8,348 nucleotides of DNA from an uncultured Ruminococcus sp. GTDB taxonomy: Bacteria > Bacillota > Clostridia > Oscillospirales > Ruminococcaceae. The notes beneath the pieces are model-generated. The model saw only the letters and a list, made by a program, of their open reading frames with translations. It searched no databases and was not told where the DNA came from. This document shows positions 1 to 5,171 of the stretch, one piece after another. How positions within the stretch are numbered: the first letter of the stretch is position 1; each line of letters begins with the position of its first letter. The stretch spans positions 1 to 8,348 of the forward strand of contig CAADWP010000189.1 in NCBI GenBank assembly GCA_900752785.1. The letters are read 5' to 3'. The position numbers were made by a program, and so were the translations under genes.

Positions 1-197
1 AAATCAAAGATTATGTGTTGGAGCACAGCGGCTTGAAAGTCAGCAGCTTGTATATCGCACAGGTAAAACAGAAGTGCGGTATCATTGAGCGTGAGAACTA
101 CAATAAGCCGAAGTCTGAGGACGCTAAACAGCCGCAATGCCCGCCAGATAAAGAAAAAGCAATCAAGGAGGCATTGACGCACTTCGGCATGATTTAA
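1..197 (+). CDS. C-terminal end of a probable RlmD/RumA-type rRNA methyltransferase (partial)
   Basis: The reading frame is open from the first base (codons start at position 3: I-K-D-Y-V-L-E-H) and ends at TAA 195-197, so this is the 3' end of a gene starting outside the window. The roughly 65 visible residues include LKVSSLYIAQVKQKCG and CPPDKEKAIKEALTHFGMI. From memory of the family, this tail follows the catalytic domain of RlmD/RumA-like 23S rRNA (uracil-5-)-methyltransferases carried by clostridial mobile elements. It is not part of the classical RumA fold, and related tails may sit on other proteins. No catalytic motif is visible here, so the name rests on the tail alone. It lies 11 bp upstream of the next gene and is probably cotranscribed with it. 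The internal GTG at 15 is not a start. Confidence 0.55.
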   Translation, partial: IKDYVLEHSGLKVSSLYIAQVKQKCGIIERENYNKPKSEDAKQPQCPPDKEKAIKEALTHFGMI

Positions 198-208
198 GGA
201 GGGCGGAT

Positions 209-457
209 ATGACGTATTTGATTTCTTGTGAGTTCAACATGGATACCGCTTGTGTGGAACTGAAATTCAACGACGGCAGTATGATTGCCATTGACACCAT
301 TGCCGTGGAGAACGAGGTTGCCGACAATATGTATCAGCGGTCAGAGTTGGACTGGCTGATCTACAATGCGCCGTTGGAGTACGCCGATCTGATACTGAAC
401 GGCGATCCGGAGAAGTATCTGAAAGCGGTCACGCAGTATAAGCCGTTGGATAGCTGA
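209..457 (+). CDS. DUF6061-like small hypothetical protein
   Basis: This 82-residue protein starts at ATG 209 behind a clear AGGAGG ribosome binding site. It has conserved-looking segments CEFNMDTACVELKFNDGSMIAID (read as two adjacent blocks) and RSELDWLIYNAPLEYADLIL. I recognise it as resembling the DUF6061 family, short acidic proteins common in clostridial genomes and mobile elements, often next to the methyltransferase-tail gene seen just upstream. No signal peptide, membrane segment, DNA-binding motif or catalytic motif is visible, and no function is known to me. The gene follows the upstream stop by 11 bp and is followed at once by a terminator hairpin, so it is the last gene of that transcript. 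Family assignment is from memory of similar sequences. Confidence 0.7.
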   Translation: MTYLISCEFNMDTACVELKFNDGSMIAIDTIAVENEVADNMYQRSELDWLIYNAPLEYADLILNGDPEKYLKAVTQYKPLDS

Positions 458-464
458 CATGGAA

Positions 465-503
465 ACAGCCCGTAGGACGTCAAAATCCTACGGGCTGTGT
501 TTT
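465..503 (+). terminator. Intrinsic terminator between convergent operons
   Basis: A perfect 13-bp stem, ACAGCCCGTAGGA (465-477) with its complement at 486-498, encloses an 8-nt loop and is followed by GTGTTTTC. It sits 8 bp past the DUF6061-like gene and about 25 bp beyond the 3' end of the opposing anti-sigma gene. It can end the plus-strand transcript and may act weakly in the other direction, where only three T residues follow the stem. Confidence 0.8.
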
Positions 504-522
504 CAGCCATATTTTAACTGTA

Positions 523-2001
523 TTATCTTCTGTAATTCACAGCCTCACCTGTTTTCTCCTGGCTAATCAGCATTCCAGAAGTATCAAAAGTGTATCTGAA
601 TACATAGCTTGTGCCGCCAATTGTGAAGGAACTTGTTGCGGGAGAGAAGAATGTGGAGGTAATGCTTTCTACATCCCAAAGTAGATTTCCCGTATCACTC
701 ACAGAAAGCTTTCCACCAAGAGACCCGTTGACAGAGTAGTATTCTTGGGGTTTCCCTGCATTAGGCTCACATACCAACAACATTGCGGTGTAGTTGTCCC
801 GTACCATAGGCGTCAGTTCATCACTGGAAATTTCCCAGATGTTATTATCAAACAGATAATTCAATACTCCGGCAATTTCATATCTACCGCCTGCACTCTG
901 ATCTTCATTAGCAAGTCTCGGAACAGCGTACGCAGACAAATAGATATTTCCGTTATATTCAATCATATCGGTAATGTAATAGTAAGAATCTTCATCGCCA
1001 TAGGAGAAGGACTCTGTAATATTACCTTCGCGGTCAACCTTAACGATTTTTGCGTGCTCATTCGTCATATAGCTACCGAGCTGAACCATGTAACCATCTT
1101 CAAACCGAGCTGCATTCCAAATCCCGTAGTTACCTACTTCGGTTTTATGGAAGTAGGTTTCTTTTCCATCCACCGTATACTGGCTAAGACAGAAATATTT
1201 CAGATCACCACGGCTGATTACGGCATAGCTGCCATCAGCATTTTCCAAAACGGAAGCGATGTATTCATCGTCAAATCCGTTATTGAGCATGTGTTTCCAA
1301 ACGAGATTACCATCTAAGTCGATTTTAGCCATCCATGCATGGGAAATTTGAGTACTGGACCAAGTGTCGGTTCTACCGTAGGCAATTACACCATCCGATA
1401 CGATGCTATAATCTTCAATCCAAAAATCGGAAATAGAAACACTCCAAAGCAAGTTATCTCCATTGTATTTCTCGAGATAGCTCTTATCGTGCACCTCTAA
1501 GCCAAGAGATTCATCTTCTTTGTATTCCGAATGGTATTTATAGTGTACGCCTGTTTGTGTGGCACCAATAAAACCACCGGTATAATTTTTATAATTCCAA
1601 AGATTTTCAATATCCTCTGGTGTTGGATTGTCTTGAACAATCTCGTAACCACCGATATTATCGGAAGAAATACTGTTTCGAATCACTTCGGCGGTCTTAG
1701 AATAAGTGAACGACTTCGTTGTAATATCACGATACACTTCCTTAATCTCACCACGAGTAAGTCCTTCCGTAGACATACCATAGTCATTAAAGAATTGAAC
1801 AGCAGCTTTATATTCCTTTGCTTCAGCAACAACCGCAAAGGAACCGAAGCAAACGGACAGGACTAAGACCATGCAGGCAGCGATTGTACCCCATCTAAAC
1901 CAAATTGGCTTATTTCGAGATTTCTTTGCAACGGGAGCTGCTTCGGCAATGTGTCGATCATCAATTTCTCCAAAAATGTCTAAAAGACGTTTGTTTTTCA
2001 T
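523..2001 (-). CDS. Membrane-anchored anti-sigma-like protein with large outer domain
   Basis: This 492-residue protein starts at ATG 2001, overlapping the sigma gene's stop by 4 bp (ATGA), which indicates translational coupling. The N-terminal cytoplasmic part has the motif LLDIFGEIDDRHIAEAAP (residues 6-23), which I recall from clostridial proteins encoded directly after ECF sigma factors. A single membrane segment lies at about residues 38-57. A juxtamembrane stretch (about 63-112, with EIKEVYRDITTKSFTYSKTAEVI) follows. The rest would be outside the cell and is rich in Trp, Tyr and repeated strand-turn patterns such as DLDGNLVW, TVDGKETYF and EYNGNIYLSAY, suggesting a beta-propeller-like fold. 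There is no zf-HC2 anti-sigma zinc motif. The likely role is to hold the partner sigma factor at the membrane and release it on an outside signal; this is inferred from operon context. Base composition looks more A+T rich than the replication genes, consistent with cargo. Confidence 0.72.
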   Translation of the reverse strand: MKNKRLLDIFGEIDDRHIAEAAPVAKKSRNKPIWFRWGTIAACMVLVLSVCFGSFAVVAEAKEYKAAVQFFNDYGMSTEGLTRGEIKEVYRDITTKSFTYSKTAEVIRNSISSDNIGGYEIVQDNPTPEDIENLWNYKNYTGGFIGATQTGVHYKYHSEYKEDESLGLEVHDKSYLEKYNGDNLLWSVSISDFWIEDYSIVSDGVIAYGRTDTWSSTQISHAWMAKIDLDGNLVWKHMLNNGFDDEYIASVLENADGSYAVISRGDLKYFCLSQYTVDGKETYFHKTEVGNYGIWNAARFEDGYMVQLGSYMTNEHAKIVKVDREGNITESFSYGDEDSYYYITDMIEYNGNIYLSAYAVPRLANEDQSAGGRYEIAGVLNYLFDNNIWEISSDELTPMVRDNYTAMLLVCEPNAGKPQEYYSVNGSLGGKLSVSDTGNLLWDVESITSTFFSPATSSFTIGGTSYVFRYTFDTSGMLISQEKTGEAVNYRR

Positions 2002-2558
2002 AACGTTATACCTTCTTTCTCCAATACAGATTTAAGTTTACCTCTTGTACGGAAAAGGGTAACTGTCACTTTGCTTTCAGAAAGGCCATATTCATCTGCA
2101 ATTTCTTTTACGGGACTCATATAAAAATAACGACGAACAAATATTTTTCTTGTTTCTGCTGGGAGTTCATCAAGGAAACGGTCGAGTACATCTCTGATGA
2201 CCATATTCTCAACAGTATTTACTGCATCTTGTTCAGCAGGGATGCACTCTGATAGTTCGTCGAGAATTAGTGAGGTTTGTCCCGCACCACGCTTTTCAGC
2301 AGAGAACTTTTCCCATTTATTCAAAGATAAATTGCGAGTGATTTTTCCAAGAAACGTCTGCAATTTGCTCGGGCGTTTAGGTGGAATGGAGTTCCATGCT
2401 CGGAGATATGTATCGTTGACACATTCCTCCGAATCTTCATCGTTATGCAGAATGCTGTAGGCAATGTAGTGGCAGTATCTTCCGTATTTCTTGGAAGTTT
2501 CAGATATGGCTTGTTCGGAACGTTCCATGTAAAGCTCTATGATTTTGCTATCATCCAT
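1998..2558 (-). CDS. ECF-type sigma-70 family RNA polymerase sigma factor
   Basis: This 186-residue protein has the two-domain layout of an extracytoplasmic-function sigma factor. Region 2 covers about residues 10-85, with EECVNDTYLRAWNSIPP matching the core-binding and -10-recognition helices. Region 4 covers about 120-180, with ELPAETRKIFVRRYFYMSPVKEIADEYG leading into a helix-turn-helix with SESKVTVTLFRTRGKLKSVL. Start ATG 2558 is preceded by AAAGGAG (2568-2574) at suitable spacing. It is the first gene of a two-gene operon and its stop overlaps the anti-sigma start. Expected action is to redirect RNA polymerase to a small regulon, possibly its own promoter, when freed from the membrane partner. 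Targets cannot be read from the window. It sits next to the putative oriT, but nothing shows that it controls transfer. Confidence 0.9.
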   Translation of the reverse strand: MDDSKIIELYMERSEQAISETSKKYGRYCHYIAYSILHNDEDSEECVNDTYLRAWNSIPPKRPSKLQTFLGKITRNLSLNKWEKFSAEKRGAGQTSLILDELSECIPAEQDAVNTVENMVIRDVLDRFLDELPAETRKIFVRRYFYMSPVKEIADEYGLSESKVTVTLFRTRGKLKSVLEKEGITL

Positions 2559-2597
2559 ATCATCACACTCCTTTCGTTTGTATCAAGGCCTTTCACC

Positions 2598-2626
2598 CTA
2601 ATACACCGGGGTTACACGCTGTTCAC
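2598..2626 (-). promoter_or_regulatory. Candidate promoter of the ECF sigma operon
   Basis: Read on the minus strand, GTGAAC (2621-2626) and TATTAG (2598-2603) are separated by exactly 17 bp, with TG directly before the -10 box. This lies about 40 bp upstream of the sigma start codon. The spacer includes TGTAACC, which resembles the AAC-type -35 element of ECF promoters, so autoregulation by the encoded factor is an alternative. No clear ECF -10 partner is seen at the expected distance. Confidence 0.35.
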
Positions 2627-2725
2627 TACACTTTTATTGGAATTTTTTGAAAAATATTTTTGAGATAGCAGACCAGGTACTATCAACAAAAAGTCCGCTA
2701 TTGTTTTTCTGCCGCAGCAGCGTGA

Positions 2726-2767
2726 CGAGGAAATTTTCTGTGTTGGCAAACACGGAATTTTTGCTCG
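2726..2767. repeat. Imperfect hairpin in oriT region (GGCA loop)
   Basis: Nine uninterrupted pairs (one T-G) join TTCTGTGTT (2736-2744) and AACACGGAA (2749-2757) around a GGCA loop (2745-2748). The stem continues past two T-T mismatches with AAA/TTT, then past one G-G mismatch with CGAG (2726-2729) and CTCG (2764-2767). The CTCG arm could instead pair with CGAG at 2839-2842, outside the next hairpin. Confidence 0.6.
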
Positions 2768-2772
2768 GCACC

Positions 2773-2832
2773 CCACGGCACAGGTTGAGATTTTTGCAAA
2801 GCCTCTGCAAAAATGAATGTCGTGTGCTGTGG
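2773..2832. repeat. Long two-stem hairpin in oriT region
   Basis: The outer stem pairs CCACGGCACA (2773-2782) with TGTGCTGTGG (2823-2832): ten pairs including one G-T. After an internal loop, the inner stem pairs ATTTTTGCA (2790-2798) with TGCAAAAAT (2806-2814), nine perfect pairs around a 7-nt loop. No T-run follows on either strand, which argues against a terminator. Confidence 0.7.
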
Positions 2833-2854
2833 CATTTTCGAGAAAAGGTCCGAC

Positions 2855-2889
2855 ATGGTAAAACGCAGTTTTTTCAATGTGGGTACCAT
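2855..2889. repeat. Short inverted repeat upstream of oriT
   Basis: ATGGTA (2855-2860) pairs with TACCAT (2884-2889), and an inner CGCA/TGTG helix is possible with a G-T pair. It is weaker than its neighbours and may be incidental. Confidence 0.4.
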
Positions 2890-2944
2890 TTGTGAGAAAA
2901 TGATGGGGGTATCCAAAGGGGTGAAATCCCTTGGCTCTGGGTTT

Positions 2945-3015
2945 CCAATAGGGGTGAGCAGCATCCCTATTGGCACACGATTTTGCTTGCAAAGTCTAGT
3001 GTGTTATACCTTTGG
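2945..3015 (+). other. oriT: Putative origin of transfer (MobV/pMV158-type nick site)
   Basis: The + strand at 2991-3010 reads AAAGTCTAGTGTG / TTATACC. It closely matches the MobV-family cleavage site known from pMV158 and staphylococcal Pre/Mob plasmids (TAGTGTG/TTA), which places the nick between 3003 and 3004. As in pMV158, the bases before the nick form a hairpin. CACAC (2974-2978) pairs with GTGTG (2999-3003), then GATTTTG (2979-2985) pairs with CAAAGTC (2990-2996) around a CTTG loop, with T-A bulged. A second hairpin abuts it: CCAATAGGG (2945-2953) with CCCTATTGG (2965-2973), nine perfect pairs. A third (2913-2934, CCAAAGGG with CCCTTGG) lies further upstream, and GGTAT (2908-2912) can close the set with ATACC (3006-3010). 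A MobV relaxase is encoded at 7745 in the same window, supporting the call. Confidence 0.8.
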
Positions 3016-3021
3016 CGACCG

Positions 3022-3056
3022 CTGACGCTGGAAAGGGGCTGTCCCACGCCAGACAG
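3022..3056. repeat. Segmented hairpin just after the nick site
   Basis: CTG-ACG-CTGG-AAA-GGG (3022-3037) faces CCC-ACG-CCAG-A-CAG (3043-3056), giving three short helices separated by small symmetric or near-symmetric loops. If the nick is at 3003/3004, this would be among the first structures to enter a recipient as single-stranded DNA. Confidence 0.4.
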
Positions 3057-3075
3057 ACACTTTTCGGTGGAAGCA

Positions 3076-3146
3076 GAACAGGCGGATTTTGTGGGCTGAA
3101 AGGAACACAAAACGAAGGATTTAGCATGAGCAAAATCCGCCTGTTC
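3076..3146. repeat. 16-bp perfect inverted repeat with alternative pairing
   Basis: GAACAGGCGGATTTTG (3076-3091) is perfectly complementary to 3131-3146. Within the loop, GCTGAA (3095-3100) pairs with TTTAGC (3120-3125). The 3' end of the first arm can also pair locally: TTTTGTG (3087-3093) with CACAAAA (3106-3112), a fold that excludes part of the long stem. No T-run follows on either strand, so it is not an ordinary terminator of the sigma gene ending at 3251. Confidence 0.75.
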
Positions 3147-3161
3147 GTGTGTAGTTGGCAT

Positions 3162-3194
3162 AGGAAATCTTGAAGCTGTGCGGAAAGATTTTCT
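3162..3194. repeat. 10-bp inverted repeat downstream of the sigma-like gene
   Basis: AGGAAATCTT (3162-3171) pairs with AAGATTTTCT (3185-3194) with one G-T pair and a 13-nt loop. It lies about 57 bp past the stop of the minus-strand sigma-like gene but has no T-run on the minus side. Confidence 0.55.
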
Positions 3195-3250
3195 GTGACA
3201 ACGGGGGCGCAAGAGGTATATAAAACCCGCCGCAGCGTCTGTTCCCCTCG

Positions 3251-3898
3251 TTAGTGAAACCACCACGGCAGTTCCAACCATACGTTATCCAACGCCAGCC
3301 TCTCCGTGGATTTCGCTCTGCTCTCTGACAGGAAGAAATGCTCCGCTGTCTCCGTCAAAGGATGCTCTATATTGTCCTCAAATCCGAAACGGTACAACAG
3401 ATATTCACGCTCTCGATTGCTGATTGCATCAAGGGCGGCGTGAAGTTCTTCGTGCGTTTCCTTTGCAATATAAATCTGTGCGGGATTGGTCATATTGGAA
3501 TCGGGGACAAAGGCATGACGATCCCGATTTTCAAATTTCGTCACCTCATCCAGACTGACGATCTCGCCCATGTGCTTTGCTTCAAAGGATGTACTCTGAC
3601 TTCGGATGTAGTCGATCATGGAATTGCGAATTGCCGGAGCTGCGTAAGTCAGAAATTTGTTGCCGCCATCGGGATTGAATTTCTCCACGCATCCCATCAG
3701 TCCCAGACAGCCTTCCTGCACAAGATCGTCAAAGGTAACACCGAGTGCCCGATTGACTTCTATCTGTGCGCTCCATATTTCATGCGCCGTCATTTTGATA
3801 AAACGCAGATTGTTTTCCACAAGACTGTTCAGCGCATCCATGTTCCCGTTCTGCGCCAGCGCACACAGTTTTTCGTTATCAACTGCCGTCATGTTCAT
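3251..3898 (-). CDS. Sigma-70 family sigma factor (element-borne)
   Basis: This protein of 215 residues has a clear sigma region 2: LVENNLRFIKMTAHEIW (about 26-42), then TFDDLVQEGCLGLMGCVEKFNPDGGNKF (about 55-82), FLTYAAPAIRNSMIDYIRSQS (about 82-102). This pattern is closer to primary and sporulation-type factors than to ECF factors. The C-terminal part (about 150-206: HAALDAISNREREYLLYRFGF, LTETAEHFFLSESRAKSTERLAL) is a shortened, divergent region 4 helix-turn-helix. The start overlaps the upstream regulator's end by 20 bp; ATG 3898 and ATG 3892 are both possible, and no strong ribosome site is seen, so translation is probably coupled. It is the last gene of the xis-like/XRE/sigma operon. 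A likely role is transcription of element genes, or acting as a sigma-like regulator; no target promoter can be named. Confidence 0.85.
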   Translation of the reverse strand: MNMTAVDNEKLCALAQNGNMDALNSLVENNLRFIKMTAHEIWSAQIEVNRALGVTFDDLVQEGCLGLMGCVEKFNPDGGNKFLTYAAPAIRNSMIDYIRSQSTSFEAKHMGEIVSLDEVTKFENRDRHAFVPDSNMTNPAQIYIAKETHEELHAALDAISNREREYLLYRFGFEDNIEHPLTETAEHFFLSESRAKSTERLALDNVWLELPWWFH

Positions 3899-4718
3899 CT
3901 TCTGTTGGCTTGACCGTGAGCAGTCCGATCAATGCCTGATTGAATTGTTTTAATGCTTCGGGGTCAACACCCTCCATGCCGCTGACGCTGCCCGTGATCG
4001 CTTCGGCAACCATTTCGGGCGTGATATTCGGCTTTGTCACATCCTGCCCCTTTGTCAGCTCTGCGTACATATGCTGTGCCGCTTCTTTGCTCATGGCTTG
4101 TGCGTCTGAGACATTGGAGCCGATCTCCTTCTTGATTTCTTTCAACACATTCATAAAGGTGTTCTGAATAGCAGTAAGATCAGCTTGATACATCGGCATC
4201 CTTGAAACGCTGACAGTCTTTGCGGCTTCTGTAATGGCTTCTCTATCTTCGGGATGCTGCTTTGCTTCTCCCATCAACAGCGCACTCAATGTGGCATACA
4301 TCTGATTCTGTGCGGCATATCCGGCAGCAAGGGTATCATCAAAATAATGTGCGATCATATTGGTCATTGCGGCGAAGTTTTTGTTTTCCAGTAAGCGATT
4401 GACAACCTCAGCATTGACCTTTCCTGTGTAGAGATTTTTTGCCGCCTGTACCGACAAGCCGAGTTCGGCTATATCGTAATTCATGCGGTCGGGAATATCG
4501 GTAACGCCGAGCAGGAAGTCGGTGGATACCTCAAATTCCTTTGCGATCTTTTTGATATTCTCGTCACCGAGTTTGCCTGTTGCATTGCTGATAAATCTGC
4601 TGAGTGTGCTGACATCCATTCCAATTTTTGCGGCAAGCTCACTCTGCGTGATCTTACGTTCTTTCATCAAATCCTGCAAACGCTCTCTGATGTTGCCGGA
4701 TAAGTATTTGCGCTCCAT
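3879..4718 (-). CDS. XRE-family helix-turn-helix regulator with long C-terminal domain
   Basis: I place the start at ATG 4718 (279 residues: MERKYLSGNIRERL) because a purine-rich AGGAAAGGGGG site lies just upstream. An in-frame ATG at 4829 would overlap the excisionase-like gene by about 85 bp. Residues about 9-73 form an XRE/Cro-CI type domain: IRERLQDLMKERKITQSELA, then KIGMDVSTLSRFISN as the recognition part, then IKKIAKEFEVSTDFLLGVTD. The remaining 200 residues look mostly helical, carry no motif I recognise, and may serve in oligomerisation or signal sensing. It sits between the excisionase-like gene (26-bp gap) and the sigma-like gene (20-bp overlap). It plausibly represses its own divergent promoter region, which carries a palindrome in the promoter spacer; that link is inference. 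Confidence 0.85.
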   Translation of the reverse strand: MERKYLSGNIRERLQDLMKERKITQSELAAKIGMDVSTLSRFISNATGKLGDENIKKIAKEFEVSTDFLLGVTDIPDRMNYDIAELGLSVQAAKNLYTGKVNAEVVNRLLENKNFAAMTNMIAHYFDDTLAAGYAAQNQMYATLSALLMGEAKQHPEDREAITEAAKTVSVSRMPMYQADLTAIQNTFMNVLKEIKKEIGSNVSDAQAMSKEAAQHMYAELTKGQDVTKPNITPEMVAEAITGSVSGMEGVDPEALKQFNQALIGLLTVKPTEDEHDGS

Positions 4719-4744
4719 GCTCTGCGCCCCCTTTCCTATTGGCA

Positions 4745-4942
4745 TCAATCTTTTGTTTTTGACTTGATATATTTTCCGCTCTTGACTCTTGCATCGGCGG
4801 GCTTCTCTGCATTTTCGGGGATAATCCATCGTCCACCCGCCCTCTGTGCGCCGGGGATGCGGTTTTCATTGCAGAGGATACCGACACGGCGGTGGGAAAT
4901 GCCCCATTTTTCTGCAACCTCAAAGGTAGAAAGATATTTCAT
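4745..4942 (-). CDS. Small excisionase-like (MerR/AlpA-type) DNA-binding protein
   Basis: This 65-residue protein starts at ATG 4942 behind GGAGG at good spacing. It has one winged-helix/HTH unit: YLSTFEVAEKWGISHRRVGI (3-22), then LCNENRIPGAQRAGGRWIIP (23-42). The tail EKPADARVKSGKYIK resembles that of HTH_17/excisionase-type proteins common in clostridial integrative elements. Such proteins bind DNA as small architectural factors, either directing an integrase towards excision or regulating transcription. It is the first gene of the minus-strand operon, driven by the promoter at 4975-5003. No integrase is present in the window to confirm an excision role, so a purely regulatory role is the alternative. 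Confidence 0.8.
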   Translation of the reverse strand: MKYLSTFEVAEKWGISHRRVGILCNENRIPGAQRAGGRWIIPENAEKPADARVKSGKYIKSKTKD

Positions 4943-4974
4943 CGGTATTACCCTCCATTCCTGTACTACTTTAT

Positions 4975-5003
4975 ATTATATACCACAAGTGGAATAAAAT
5001 CAA
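4975..5003 (-). promoter_or_regulatory. Promoter of the minus-strand regulatory operon with internal palindrome
   Basis: On the minus strand TTGATT (4998-5003) and a perfect TATAAT (4975-4980) are separated by 17 bp, about 33 bp upstream of the excisionase-like start. The spacer contains CCACAAGTGG (4983-4992), a palindrome with 4-bp arms and an AA centre. That is a good position for an operator that blocks polymerase, plausibly bound by one of the two HTH proteins of this operon. Confidence 0.7.
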
Positions 5004-5023
5004 TATCATAACTGTGAACAATC

Positions 5024-5070
5024 GCCGTCCTGCGTTTTGCATTTTTGCAAAATTGCAGGGCGGCTTTTTT
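5024..5070 (+). terminator. Strong intrinsic terminator in the leader of the replication genes
   Basis: GCCGTCCTGC (5024-5033) pairs with GCAGGGCGGC (5055-5064), one G-T pair. The stem continues with TTTTGCA (5035-5041) and TGCAAAA (5046-5052) around a TTTT loop, and six T residues follow (5065-5070). It points along the + strand towards the zinc-finger gene, whose start is about 100 bp downstream. No plus-strand gene lies just upstream, so it may attenuate a leader transcript or shield the replication genes from readthrough. It has no T-run on the minus side. Confidence 0.75.
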
Positions 5071-5171
5071 GTTTTCCTGCATTTGTGCGTGATTTTTCGG
5101 TCTATAGACATTTTCTCCGTATATTCAAGCAGACGAACAAAATCGTCGAGAAAAATTTATGGAGGAATGCG

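Larger units (their letters stand above)
2559..3250. other. 692-bp non-coding, hairpin-rich region containing the putative oriT
   Basis: No frame here has a convincing gene. The open frames lack ribosome binding sites, overlap each other on both strands, run across perfect inverted repeats, and resemble no protein family I know. The stretch begins with the leader of the ECF operon and an AT-rich palindrome (AAAAATATTTTT, 2650-2661). A run of stem-loops follows at about 2726-2767, 2773-2832, 2855-2889, 2913-2934, 2945-2973, 2974-3003, 3022-3056, 3076-3146 and 3162-3194. None is followed by a T-run on either strand, so they do not look like terminators. Clustered hairpins around a relaxase nick site fit an origin of transfer with neighbouring single-strand structures. 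Confidence 0.75.

Noticed and set aside
745..1317. Plus-strand open frame of 190 codons inside the anti-sigma gene
   Set aside because: It lies fully antisense to a well-supported gene, has no ribosome site and shows no family resemblance.
2612..2992. Open frame of 126 codons on the minus strand (and overlapping frames on both strands at 2647-3025)
   Set aside because: The frames run through several near-perfect hairpins and the oriT hairpin, have no ribosome binding site, overlap frames on the other strand and resemble no protein family I know. They are best read as chance openings in a structured non-coding region.
3019..3030. CCGCTGACGCTG repeated near 3979-3990
   Set aside because: A 12-bp match between non-coding DNA and the XRE coding region with no shared context; most likely chance.
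2967..3281. Open frame of 104 codons on the minus strand overlapping the end of the sigma-like gene
   Set aside because: It overlaps the 3' end of a real gene, spans the 16-bp inverted repeat and the nick site, and has low-complexity, non-family sequence.
4719..4829. Longer start for the XRE regulator at ATG 4829
   Set aside because: It would overlap the excisionase-like gene heavily, has no ribosome site and adds a basic non-conserved segment. ATG 4718 has a purine-rich site and starts just before the HTH domain.
5037..5171. N-terminal extension of the zinc-finger gene to ATG 5037
   Set aside because: The extension starts inside a terminator hairpin, and a good GGAGG site lies directly before ATG 5172.
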